From the NCBI RefSeq assembly GCF_003570885.1, contig NZ_QXJC01000003.1, forward strand, positions 124,001-188,000: a DNA stretch of 64,000 bases. The letters run 5' to 3'. The first letter of the stretch is position 1. Every line of letters begins with the position of its first letter. The DNA is from Simplicispira hankyongi. Lineage in GTDB: Bacteria > Pseudomonadota > Gammaproteobacteria > Burkholderiales > Burkholderiaceae_C. A model generated the notes under the pieces. It was given only the letters and a program-made list of their open reading frames with translations. It did not search any database and was not told the DNA's origin. The translations under genes and the position numbers were made by a program. Shown piece after piece: positions 46,974 through 57,435 of this stretch.

Positions 46974-47495
46974 TCAGCCAGCAATGGCGCGCTTGAGCCG
47001 CACTTCCTCGATCTTCACGCTGCCGACCACGGCCGTCTTGGCGGTGGACATTTCGCGCTTGAAGCCGGCGAGTTCGTGAAAGCGGATGGCGCGCTCGTTG
47101 CGCAGCGGTACCCAGGCGGTGACGTTGGTGCAGCCCTCTTCCTGCAGGCCGTCGCGGGCGGCGTCCCACAGTGCCAGGCCCACGCCCTTGTCCCAGTGCG
47201 AGGGAGCGGCATAGATGGCCCAGATTTCGCCGGTGGTCGGGCGCGATTTTTCGTCACGCGAACGGTCGTAGCCGACAAAGCCGATCACCTTTTCGTCCTC
47301 AACCGCCACCTGCACCTGCGGCTCGCAGTACTCAATGGCTTCGCGCCAATAGGCTTGGCGCTTTTCCACCGAGAGGGACTTGAGCTGCTCGTCGGGAACG
47401 ATGCCCTGGTAGGCCTGTTGCGCGGCGATGGTATGGATTTGCGCGATGGCTTTGGCATCGCGAAGCGTGGCGGGACGAACCTGAATACTGGACAT
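46974..47495 (-). CDS. GNAT family N-acetyltransferase
   Basis: 173 residues from ATG 47495 (MSSIQVRPATLRDAKAIAQIH); an upstream in-frame start would add a hydrophobic stretch not seen in the family. GEIWAIYAAPSHWDKGVGLALWDAARDGL contains the acetyl-CoA binding loop (WDKGVG, a variant of Q/RxxGxG/A). ERAIRFHELAGFKRE is the usual C-terminal motif. Substrate unknown. Confidence 0.85.
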   Translation of the reverse strand: MSSIQVRPATLRDAKAIAQIHTIAAQQAYQGIVPDEQLKSLSVEKRQAYWREAIEYCEPQVQVAVEDEKVIGFVGYDRSRDEKSRPTTGEIWAIYAAPSHWDKGVGLALWDAARDGLQEEGCTNVTAWVPLRNERAIRFHELAGFKREMSTAKTAVVGSVKIEEVRLKRAIAG

Positions 47496-47623
47496 GAAAA
47501 AACCAACCGAAACGGACAACGGAAATTGAAAAAGGAGCGGCATTGTCGCCGCAAACGGGTTTTCCCTCCCCAGCGTGGGCCTGCGCGCGCCAGGGTCACA
47601 CGCCCGCTGTTCCTCCGAAACGC

Positions 47624-49063
47624 CTAAATGATGCGGCGCAACAACTTGAGCGTGCTGTCAAGCCGCGCGCCATACGGTGGGTAGAACACCGAGCCGAGCG
47701 ACCAGCGCGACTGGATCAGCACCGACTTCTGGTGGCAAAAGCGCAGGAAGCCCTGCTCCCCGTGGTAGGCGCCCCAGCCGCTGTCGCCCACGCCGCCAAA
47801 CGGCAGGTTGTCGTGGGCAATGTGCATCAGCGTGTCGTTCACGGTGACGCCGCCGCTCACGGTGCGCGCCAGCACGCCGTCGCGCACGCTGTCGCTGTTG
47901 CCGAACCAGTAGAGCGCCAATGGGCGCGGGCCGGCGTTGATATGGGCGACGGCGTCGTCGAGCCGGTCGTACGAGATCACGGGCAGGATGGGGCCGAAGA
48001 TTTCTTCCTGCATCAGCTGCATGGCCGAGGTGGCGCCCAGCACCAGCACGGGCGCCATCTGGCGGCTGGTGGCGCCGTCGAGCACGGCCGAGGCGGGCGC
48101 CACGGATTGGCCCGGCGCCGGGTCCATGGACAGCACCTGCGCGCCCTGCGTCTGCGCCTGCTGCAGCATGGTGCGCAGACGGGCGAGGTGGCGCGGGCTG
48201 ATGATCGAGGCGTAATCCTTGTTGCCGGCAATCGTCGGGAACAGCTTGGCCACCGCGGCCTTGTAGGCGTCGGCAAAAGCGCTTTCGCTGCCGCGCGGCA
48301 CCAGCACGTAATCGGGCGCAATGCAGGTCTGGCCGGCGTTCAGCAGCTTGCCGTGGGCGATCTTGAGGGCGGCGTCTTCGAGCCGGCAATCCGCATCGAT
48401 GATGCAGGGCGACTTGCCGCCGAGTTCGAGCGTGGTGGGGGTCAGGTTGGCGGCGGCCGCCTGCGCCACCTTGCGGCCCACGGCCGTGGAGCCGGTGAAC
48501 ACCAGGTGGTCAAACGGCAGCGCGGCAAAGGCGCTGGCCACGGCCGCGTCGCCCTGCACCACGCAGACCTCATCGGGCGTGAAGAACTGGGCCAGCAGGC
48601 GATCGAGCTGCGCCGACGTGTGCGGCGTGAGCTCGCTGGGCTTGATCATCACCCGGTTGCCGGCGGCCAGCGCCGTGATGGCCGGCGCCAGGGCCAGTTG
48701 AATGGGGTAGTTCCAGGGCGAGATAACACCCACCACGCCGAGCGGCTGGCGCTCGATGCGGGCGCTCGCCGGCAGCAGGTACAGCGGCGTGCGCACCTTT
48801 TGCGGCCGGCTCCAGCGCGCCAGGTGCTTGAGCGTGTGGCCAATGAGGGTGTGCAGCACGAACATGTCGGCCACTTCGGTCAGGCGCTGCGAGCGCACGC
48901 CGAAATCGGCCTCGACCGCCGCCGCCAGCGTGCCGCTGTGTTCGTCCAGGAGTTTGCGCATGCGCAGCAGGCGCTCGCGGCGCACCACCAGGGGCACGGC
49001 CACATGCTCGCGGCTGGCTTGGTACTGGGTGTCGAACAGGGCGCGCAGGTCGGTGGAAGTCAT
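47624..49063 (-). CDS. aldehyde dehydrogenase, coniferyl-aldehyde type
   Basis: 479 residues. Catalytic Cys in NAGQTCIAPDYVLVP (about residue 246), Glu in LELGGKSPCIID (about 212), NAD site VFTGSTAVGRKV. ISPWNYPIQLALAPA and the C-terminal PPYGARLDSTLKLLRRII place it with the CalB/coniferyl-aldehyde and fatty-aldehyde group, which lack the usual C-terminal oligomer arm and carry a hydrophobic-basic end. Substrate inferred, not shown. No vanillin or ferulate genes are adjacent. Confidence 0.88.
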   Translation of the reverse strand: MTSTDLRALFDTQYQASREHVAVPLVVRRERLLRMRKLLDEHSGTLAAAVEADFGVRSQRLTEVADMFVLHTLIGHTLKHLARWSRPQKVRTPLYLLPASARIERQPLGVVGVISPWNYPIQLALAPAITALAAGNRVMIKPSELTPHTSAQLDRLLAQFFTPDEVCVVQGDAAVASAFAALPFDHLVFTGSTAVGRKVAQAAAANLTPTTLELGGKSPCIIDADCRLEDAALKIAHGKLLNAGQTCIAPDYVLVPRGSESAFADAYKAAVAKLFPTIAGNKDYASIISPRHLARLRTMLQQAQTQGAQVLSMDPAPGQSVAPASAVLDGATSRQMAPVLVLGATSAMQLMQEEIFGPILPVISYDRLDDAVAHINAGPRPLALYWFGNSDSVRDGVLARTVSGGVTVNDTLMHIAHDNLPFGGVGDSGWGAYHGEQGFLRFCHQKSVLIQSRWSLGSVFYPPYGARLDSTLKLLRRII

Positions 49064-49110
49064 CGTTGCATCATAGTGGCGGGGCTTTGCCGCTGCTTAG
49101 GGGAAACGCC

Positions 49111-49521
49111 TCAATCGTCTTTAGGCGCACGCGGCGGGCGCGGCTGCACATCGGTGACCTCGTCGGTGCCGGGCAGCGGGCGCATCAAGGGGCCGGCGGC
49201 ACCCGTTTGCGGCGGTGTCGGCGGCTGTTCGGGTTCGGCCGTTGCCTGGCCCTGCCGGCGCCAGGCGCCGCGGCTTGCTGCTGCGCGCCAGGCGCTGCGC
49301 GGGTCGACGCCCATCACCCAGGGAACCACCGGCCGGCCCGTGATGCGCGCCCACAATGCACGCAGGCCCCACAAAGCGGCCAACAGCAGCACGGCGGTCA
49401 GCAGACTAAGAAACACCACCAGCCCGGCCACAAGGACCACGGCGCGCAGCAGCCAGCTGGCAAGTCGGTTCAACACTTGGTCCAAAACGGCTTTCGGTAA
49501 ATTTTTATAAAATATTAGCAA
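49111..49521 (-). CDS. small membrane protein of unknown function
   Basis: Up to 136 residues. One long or two short hydrophobic helices (LLRAVVLVAGLVVFLSLLTAVLLLAALWGLRALWA, about 24-58). A basic loop RAAASRGAWRRQ follows, then a Pro-rich cytoplasmic or periplasmic tail. The 49521 start is TTG with no RBS, inside or beside repeat copy 9; GTG 49476 or TTG codons nearby are alternatives (N-R-L-A-S-W is the first convincing part). Function not recognised. It lies between the aldehyde dehydrogenase and clpB genes. Confidence 0.6.
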   Translation of the reverse strand: MLIFYKNLPKAVLDQVLNRLASWLLRAVVLVAGLVVFLSLLTAVLLLAALWGLRALWARITGRPVVPWVMGVDPRSAWRAAASRGAWRRQGQATAEPEQPPTPPQTGAAGPLMRPLPGTDEVTDVQPRPPRAPKDD

Positions 49522-49570
49522 AAACGGCCGCTAGCGCTTATGCAGTAAGCGCTAGAAGCTATCTTTTTAA
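49517..49570. repeat. palindromic intergenic repeat, copy 9 (best consensus)
   Basis: CTAGCGCTTA (49531-49540), TGCAG, TAAGCGCTAG (49546-49555) is a perfect 10-bp palindrome arm pair. It has A-rich bases to the left and CTTTTTAA to the right. It directly follows the clpB stop and could terminate clpB. Confidence 0.92.
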
Positions 49571-49572
49571 TA

Positions 49573-52191
<2,619 letters not shown>

Positions 52192-52217
52192 GGGTGTGTT
52201 CCTCCAGATTGCTGGGC

Positions 52218-52246
52218 ACGTGGGGCGGAGTCGAACGTATTTCAAG
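52218..52246 (-). promoter_or_regulatory. sigma-32 (RpoH) promoter of clpB
   Basis: On the minus strand CTTGAA (52246-52241), 15-nt spacer, CCCCACGT (52225-52218). This matches the heat-shock consensus CTTGAA-N13-17-CCCCATNT at 12 of 14 core bases or close. About 27 nt before the clpB ATG. Confidence 0.75.
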
Positions 52247-52317
52247 CTGTCCACGCACCGAGGGCTTGCGCCACGTCATGCTTTGTGCAAGCCAGGAGGG
52301 CGCGCACTCACTACCAA

Positions 52318-52378
52318 TTCAATAGCTGCCAGCGCTTTACAGCATTGCGCCAGAACCCATTTAGGCCCTATTTTTTTC
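52318..52378. repeat. palindromic intergenic repeat, copy 10 (diverged)
   Basis: CAATAGCTGCCAGCGCTTTAC...GCATTGCGCCAGA then CCCTATTTTTTTCAG. The AATAGCTGCCAGCGCTT half is close to consensus, the other half is diverged. It lies between the malonate regulator stop and the clpB promoter. Confidence 0.7.
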
Positions 52379-52391
52379 AGGGCAGCGGCTG

Positions 52392-53117
52392 TCAGGTGCC
52401 CGGCGCGGTCGCCGCTGCACTCCAGGCCAGAGGCGCGGGGGTCTTCAGCGCCGTGCTGGCGAGCGACAACAAGTCGTTAAAGCGCTGCCCCTGGACCAGC
52501 ACATGCTGGCGCGCGGTCTGGGCCGCGGCCTCGCCGTCGCCTCTTTGCAAGGCGGCCACGATTTCACGGTGTTCCTGCAGCGACTGGCCCATGCGGTTGC
52601 GCAGTTGCAGTTGCAGGCGGCGGTAGGGCTTGAGCCGGTTCTTCAGCGCCAGCGTCTGCTGCACCAGGAAAGCGTTGCCGCAGGCTTGGTAAATGCGCTG
52701 GTGGAAGTGCTCGTTGGCGTAGTAGTACGCGTTGATGTCCTGGGTTTCGCACTGCGTTGCACATTCCGCCAGCGCGGCTTCAATCTCGTGCAGCACGCCG
52801 GCCGTCGCACGCCGTGCCGCCAGGCGCGCGCACAGGGCTTCGAGCTCCGCCATGACCTCGAACATCTCGATCAGCTCGGCAATGCCGATCTGCGCCACGA
52901 ACGTGCCACGCTTGGGCTGCACGGCGACCAGGCCACTGGCTTCGAGCTGTTGCAAGGCTTCGCGCACCGGCGTGCGCGAGACGCCGAAACGCGCCATCAA
53001 CTCCTCGATCTGCAGCTGCTCGCCGGGGCGCATGCGCCCATTCACGATGTCGTCCTCCAACTGGTCACGCACCTGCTGGACGCGGCTTCGGGTCTGGGAG
53101 ACGGAAAGGGTGGACAT
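52392..53117 (-). CDS. GntR family regulator, FCD (FadR/VanR) subfamily, malonate locus
   Basis: 241 residues. N-terminal winged helix (about 10-75: LEDDIVNGRMRPGEQLQIEELMARFGVSRTPVREALQQLE, GLVAVQPKRGTFVAQI) and an all-helical FCD domain (about 85-225) with probable metal ligands (YANEHFHQRIYQACG, EHREIVAALQRGD). It diverges from dctP across 113 nt holding an inverted repeat. A matR-like role, repressing or activating the malonate genes with malonate or malonyl-CoA as ligand, is inferred from context. Confidence 0.9.
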   Translation of the reverse strand: MSTLSVSQTRSRVQQVRDQLEDDIVNGRMRPGEQLQIEELMARFGVSRTPVREALQQLEASGLVAVQPKRGTFVAQIGIAELIEMFEVMAELEALCARLAARRATAGVLHEIEAALAECATQCETQDINAYYYANEHFHQRIYQACGNAFLVQQTLALKNRLKPYRRLQLQLRNRMGQSLQEHREIVAALQRGDGEAAAQTARQHVLVQGQRFNDLLSLASTALKTPAPLAWSAAATAPGT

Positions 53118-53155
53118 GGGGGCTTGCGGCGGCGGTGCTGGGGTAATTCCTAGGC

Positions 53156-53173
53156 GTATCGTCAGGATGATAC
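53156..53173. promoter_or_regulatory. operator candidate for the malonate GntR regulator
   Basis: GTATC-GTCAGGAT-GATAC, perfect 5-bp arms around 8 nt, midway between the divergent regulator and dctP. FCD-type GntR proteins bind short GT...AC palindromes of this size. Confidence 0.6.
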
Positions 53174-53230
53174 ATATAACATGACGAAAATTTTATACAA
53201 CAAACCGCCGCAAGGCAGTGGAGACACACC

Positions 53231-54235
53231 ATGACCAAGCCCTTTTTTCGCCCTTTGACCCACGCCCTGGCGGCGGCGGCCCTCGTACTGGCAAGCGGAG
53301 CACAGGCCGAGACGGTTCTCAAGCTGTCGCACCAGTTCCCGGGCGGCAAGGGCGACGTGCGCGACGAAATGGTGCAGATGATGGCGCGCGACGTGGCGGC
53401 GGCCAAGGTGGACATGGTCATCAAGGTCTTCCCCGGCTCCAGCCTGGTCAAACCCCAGGAGCAATGGAAAGCCATGCTCACGGGCCAGATCGACATGGCC
53501 TCGTTCCCGCTCGACTACGCCTCGGGCTTTCACCCGCAGTTCGGCGCCACGCTGATGCCAGGCCTGGTCAAGAGCCACGCGCACGCCCGGCGCATCAACG
53601 ACTCGGATTTCATGAAGGACATCAAGGCCGTCATCGAACAGGGCGGCGTCAAGGTGCTGGCCGACGCCTGGCTGGCCGGTGCTTTTGCCAGCAAAGACCA
53701 ATGCATTCGCAAGCCCGACGACGCCAAAGGCCTGAAAGTGCGCTCGGCGGGCGCCACGTTCTCGCAGATGTGGGCGGGCGCAGGGGCCTCGGTGGTGGCC
53801 ATTCCGTCGAGCGAGGTCTACAACGCGCTGCAGCAGGGCGTGATCTCCGCCACCGACACCTCCACCGGCAGCTTCGTCTCCTTCCGCCTGTACGAACAGG
53901 TCAAGTGCATCACCGCGCCGGGCGACAACGGCCTGTGGTTCATGTACGAGCCGGTGCTCATTTCGCTGAAAAGCTGGAACAAGCTGAACGACGCGCAGAA
54001 GAAGGCGCTGATGGCGGCGTCGAAAAAGGCAGAGGACTATTTCGAGGGCGAGTCGAAAAAGATGGACGACAAGATGGTCGAGACCTTCAAGGCCAACAAG
54101 GTCGAGGTCGTCACCATGACCGAGGCCGAGGCCGACGCCTGGCGCGCCGTCGCCCAGAAAACTTCGTACAAGAACTTTGCCGAGAAGGTGCCCGGCGGCA
54201 AAGAGCTGATCGAGAAGGCGCTGAGTGTCAAGTAA
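53231..54235 (+). CDS. dctP: TRAP transporter substrate-binding protein (DctP type)
   Basis: 334 residues with a Sec signal peptide (ALAAAALVLASGAQA, about residue 26). LKLSHQFPGGKGDVRDEMVQMMARDV starts the mature DctP fold. VRSAGATFSQMW contains the conserved Arg that grips a carboxylate, and GVISATDTST follows. GGAG lies before the ATG. Ligand inferred: malonate, because malonyl-CoA synthetase and decarboxylase genes follow in the same operon. Confidence 0.93.
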   Translation: MTKPFFRPLTHALAAAALVLASGAQAETVLKLSHQFPGGKGDVRDEMVQMMARDVAAAKVDMVIKVFPGSSLVKPQEQWKAMLTGQIDMASFPLDYASGFHPQFGATLMPGLVKSHAHARRINDSDFMKDIKAVIEQGGVKVLADAWLAGAFASKDQCIRKPDDAKGLKVRSAGATFSQMWAGAGASVVAIPSSEVYNALQQGVISATDTSTGSFVSFRLYEQVKCITAPGDNGLWFMYEPVLISLKSWNKLNDAQKKALMAASKKAEDYFEGESKKMDDKMVETFKANKVEVVTMTEAEADAWRAVAQKTSYKNFAEKVPGGKELIEKALSVK

Positions 54236-54785
54236 CGCGTCCGCACCCAGGGGCTCCACCGCGCCGGCGCCCTTGTGGGTCACCGCGGTGGGCGGGGCTT
54301 CGCGTCTGTTCGGTGTGGCGGCCGCGGGCATGATCCTGCTCTCGGTCATCGTGGTGTGCCAGATGGTGTTCGTGCGCACGGTACTGCACCAGTCCTCCGT
54401 GTGGCAGACCGAGTTCGTGATGTATTTGATCGTGGCCGCTACCTTCATCGGCGCGCCCTACATCCTGCTCACGCAAGGCCACGTCGCGGTCGATGTGCTG
54501 CCGCTGATGGCAGGCACGCCCATGCGCCGCGTGCTGCACATCCTAGGCACGCTGATCGCGCTGGTTTTTTGCGGTTTTTTCCTCTACGCCGCGGTGCCCT
54601 GGTGGTACGAAACCTGGGTTTCGGGCCAGACCACCTCATCGATCTGGCGGGCGCGGGTCTGGATACCGTACCTCTCCGTGCCCGTCGGCCTCGCCCTGCT
54701 CTGCCTGCAGCTGCTCGCCGAGCTGTGGATGGTGCTGACGCAGCGCGCCCACCCCTTCGGCCTCTCGCCCGAAGACGTGCTTTGA
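54225..54785 (+). CDS. dctQ: TRAP transporter small permease (DctQ type)
   Basis: 186 residues, four membrane helices. The start is GTG 54225, overlapping the end of dctP by 11 nt, which suggests coupling. SVWQTEFVMYLIVAATFIGAPYILLTQGHVAVDVL is the family core (EF...VA...G...GHV.VD). It forms the transport unit with DctM. Confidence 0.92.
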   Translation: MSSNASAPRGSTAPAPLWVTAVGGASRLFGVAAAGMILLSVIVVCQMVFVRTVLHQSSVWQTEFVMYLIVAATFIGAPYILLTQGHVAVDVLPLMAGTPMRRVLHILGTLIALVFCGFFLYAAVPWWYETWVSGQTTSSIWRARVWIPYLSVPVGLALLCLQLLAELWMVLTQRAHPFGLSPEDVL

Positions 54786-54801
54786 ACCCCGCGGAGACCT
54801 C

Positions 54802-56109
54802 ATGAGCGCACTCACCATTGGGCTGCTGATTTTTGTCGTCACCGTGCTGGTGCTCGCCACGGGCATTCCGATTGCGTTCGGCCTGGGCGCAGTCGCCCTG
54901 CTGTTCATGGTCGCGTTCGATGGCTGGAGCAGCATCAACTTCGTGCCCGAGACCATTTTTGCCGGCCTGAGCGACTTCACGCTGGTGTCGCTGCCGATGT
55001 TCATCATCATGGGGGCGGCGGTCGCAAGTTCACGCGCTGGCAGCGATCTGTACGAAGCGCTGTCGCGCTGGCTGCACCGCATTCCGGGCTCGCTGGTGAT
55101 CTCGAACATCGGTGCCTGCGCGCTGTTCTCGGCGCTGACGGGGTCGTCCCCCGCCACCTGCGCGGCCATTGGCAAGATGGGCATCCCCGAAATGCGCAAG
55201 CGCGGCTACGACGCCGATCTGGCCACGGGCGCCATTGCCGCCGGAGGCACGCTGGGCATCCTGATTCCGCCCAGCATCACCATGATCCTCTACGGCATCG
55301 CGTCGGAAACCTCGATCGGCCGGCTGTTTCTCGCGGGCGTCCTGCCTGGGTTGCTGCTGACCGGCCTGTTCATGGCCTGGGCGCTGTTCCTCAGCTGGAA
55401 GCGCGGCACGGTGCTGGTCGATGCCAACCGCGTCTACAGCCTGAAGGAGAAGTTCGAACTGGTCCCCCGGCTGCTGCCTCTCATGGCCGTCATCGTTGGC
55501 GTGGTGTACGCGCTGTATGGCGGCATCGCCACGCCCTCGGAGGCCGCTGGCGTGGGCGCTGCGCTGTGCCTGGCCATGGTGATCGTGATCTACCGCGTGT
55601 GGCGGCCCATGGACCTGTGGTCCATCCTGCGCGATGGGCTGCGCGAGTCGGGCATGCTGATGCTGATCATGGGCACCTCGATCCTGTTCGGCTACATGAT
55701 GTCTTCGCTGCAGGTCACGCAGTCGGTGGCGCAGGCGATCGGCGAGATGCACGCCAACCGCTGGCTCATCCTTGCCGCCGTCAATCTGCTGCTGCTGGTC
55801 GCCGGCATGTTTTTGCCTCCGGCCGCCATCATCCTGATGACCACGCCCATCCTCATGCCGGTGATCACCGCGGCGGGGTTTGATCCGATCTGGTTTGGCG
55901 TGGTGCTCACCATCAACATGGAGCTGGGCCTGATCACGCCGCCGGTGGGCCTGAATCTCTTCGTCATCAACGGCATCACGCCCGATGTGCGCCTGCCCAC
56001 CATCCTCAAAGGAGCGTTCCCGTTCATGCTGTGCATGGTGGTGGCCATCCTGATCCTGTGCGTGGTGCCCGAAATTGCCACCTGGCTGCCCAAAGCACTG
56101 ATGGGGTAA
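54802..56109 (+). CDS. dctM: TRAP transporter large permease (DctM type)
   Basis: 435 residues with about 12 membrane helices. LPMFIIMGAAVASSRAG, NIGACALFSALTGSSPATCAAIGKMGIPEM, GTLGILIPPSITMILYG and NMELGLITPPVGLNLFVINGI are the DctM signatures. It is the Na+-coupled translocating subunit. 16 nt after dctQ, 16 nt before matA. Confidence 0.95.
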   Translation: MSALTIGLLIFVVTVLVLATGIPIAFGLGAVALLFMVAFDGWSSINFVPETIFAGLSDFTLVSLPMFIIMGAAVASSRAGSDLYEALSRWLHRIPGSLVISNIGACALFSALTGSSPATCAAIGKMGIPEMRKRGYDADLATGAIAAGGTLGILIPPSITMILYGIASETSIGRLFLAGVLPGLLLTGLFMAWALFLSWKRGTVLVDANRVYSLKEKFELVPRLLPLMAVIVGVVYALYGGIATPSEAAGVGAALCLAMVIVIYRVWRPMDLWSILRDGLRESGMLMLIMGTSILFGYMMSSLQVTQSVAQAIGEMHANRWLILAAVNLLLLVAGMFLPPAAIILMTTPILMPVITAAGFDPIWFGVVLTINMELGLITPPVGLNLFVINGITPDVRLPTILKGAFPFMLCMVVAILILCVVPEIATWLPKALMG

Positions 56110-56125
56110 GGAGGACTGAAAACCT

Positions 56126-57409
56126 ATGCTCGAACAATTGCTGCGACTCGCCCAGAAAGCGCGCACGGACCACGCCATCAAGCCCTTGGTCGAGGCGTGC
56201 CGCCGGCTGCTTTCAGAGCGGGGCCAGGCCAATGTGTACGACCTGGCCCTGCAAGTCATTGAAGGCTACCGGGCGCTACCACCCGCGCGGCGCGAGGCTT
56301 TTTTCGCGGCGCTTGCCACCGGCTTTGCTCCGGCCCCCGATGCCGTGCTCAACGCTGCCACGCAGTATGCGAAGGCGCCGACGGCCGAACACCTGGCCGC
56401 CCTCACGGCGGTGGTCGAGCCGCCGCGCCAGGAGCTGCTGCGCCGCGTCAATCGCGCCCCGGGCGGCACCGCGATGCTGCTGTCCATGCGCAACGATTTG
56501 CTTGCGCTGCGCAAAAGCAACCCCGAGCTGGCGGCGGTGGATGCCGATTTTCTGCACCTGCTCAGCTCCTGGTTCAACCCCGGCTTCCTGCGGCTCGAAC
56601 GCGTGGACTGGCAATCGAGCGCTGCGCTGCTGGAAAAGCTGATTCAGCACGAGGCAGTGCACGCCATCGCCGGCTGGGACGACTTGCGCCGCCGCGTGCA
56701 GACCGACCGCCGGTGCTATGCGTTCTTCCACCCCCAGTTGGCCGGCGAGCCCTTGATTTTCGTGGAGGTCGCCCTGGTCAGCGAGATGGCCGACGCCATT
56801 GCGCCGCTGATCGCCGCGCAGCCCGACGCACCGCTGCCCGCCAACGCCAGAACCGCGGTGTTCTATTCCATCAGCAACTGCCAACCAGGGCTGCGCGGCG
56901 TGTCGCTGGGCAACTTTTTAATCAAAAAGGTGGTGGACCAGTTGCGCCTCGAACTGCCCCAGCTCAAAACCTTCTGCACCCTCTCGCCGGTGCCAGGTCT
57001 GGCGCATTGGCTGGCGAAAGCACCGCCCGCTGAGGACCCCTGGGTCGGTGCGCGCGCACGCGCGGTAGACTGGATCGCGCAGCATGGCACGCCAACGGCC
57101 GAAAGCCTGGAGCAGATGGACAAAGCCCTGCAGGCCGACTTTGCCAGCCTGTGCGCGCACTACCTGGTCCACGCATCGCATGCACCCCTGGCCGATCCGG
57201 TCGCGCGCTTTCATCTGGACAACGGCGCCCGCCTGGAGCGCATCAATTTCGCCGCCGACCTCTCTCGCAAAGGCCTCAAGCAATCGTTCGGACTGATGGT
57301 GAACTACCTCTACGAAGTCACCGAGCTGGAGGCGCGCCACGAGCAGTTTGCGCAGCAAAAGGTCAGCTACTCCTCCACCGTCAAGCGGTTGCTCAAACCC
57401 GCCGCTTGA
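56126..57409 (+). CDS. matA: malonyl-CoA decarboxylase
   Basis: 427 residues. AVFYSISNCQPGLRGVSLGN contains the conserved Ser/Cys-Gln region of the acetyltransferase-like domain. FHLDNGARLERINFAADLS carries the catalytic His near the C-terminus, as in MatA/MLYCD enzymes. An N-terminal helical domain (1-95) is present. It converts malonyl-CoA to acetyl-CoA and CO2. AAGGAGG at 56108-56114 precedes the ATG. Together with matB it forms the malonate to acetyl-CoA route. Confidence 0.95.
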   Translation: MLEQLLRLAQKARTDHAIKPLVEACRRLLSERGQANVYDLALQVIEGYRALPPARREAFFAALATGFAPAPDAVLNAATQYAKAPTAEHLAALTAVVEPPRQELLRRVNRAPGGTAMLLSMRNDLLALRKSNPELAAVDADFLHLLSSWFNPGFLRLERVDWQSSAALLEKLIQHEAVHAIAGWDDLRRRVQTDRRCYAFFHPQLAGEPLIFVEVALVSEMADAIAPLIAAQPDAPLPANARTAVFYSISNCQPGLRGVSLGNFLIKKVVDQLRLELPQLKTFCTLSPVPGLAHWLAKAPPAEDPWVGARARAVDWIAQHGTPTAESLEQMDKALQADFASLCAHYLVHASHAPLADPVARFHLDNGARLERINFAADLSRKGLKQSFGLMVNYLYEVTELEARHEQFAQQKVSYSSTVKRLLKPAA

Positions 57410-57435
57410 TTTCCACAGAACCGCCTCCCACAGCC

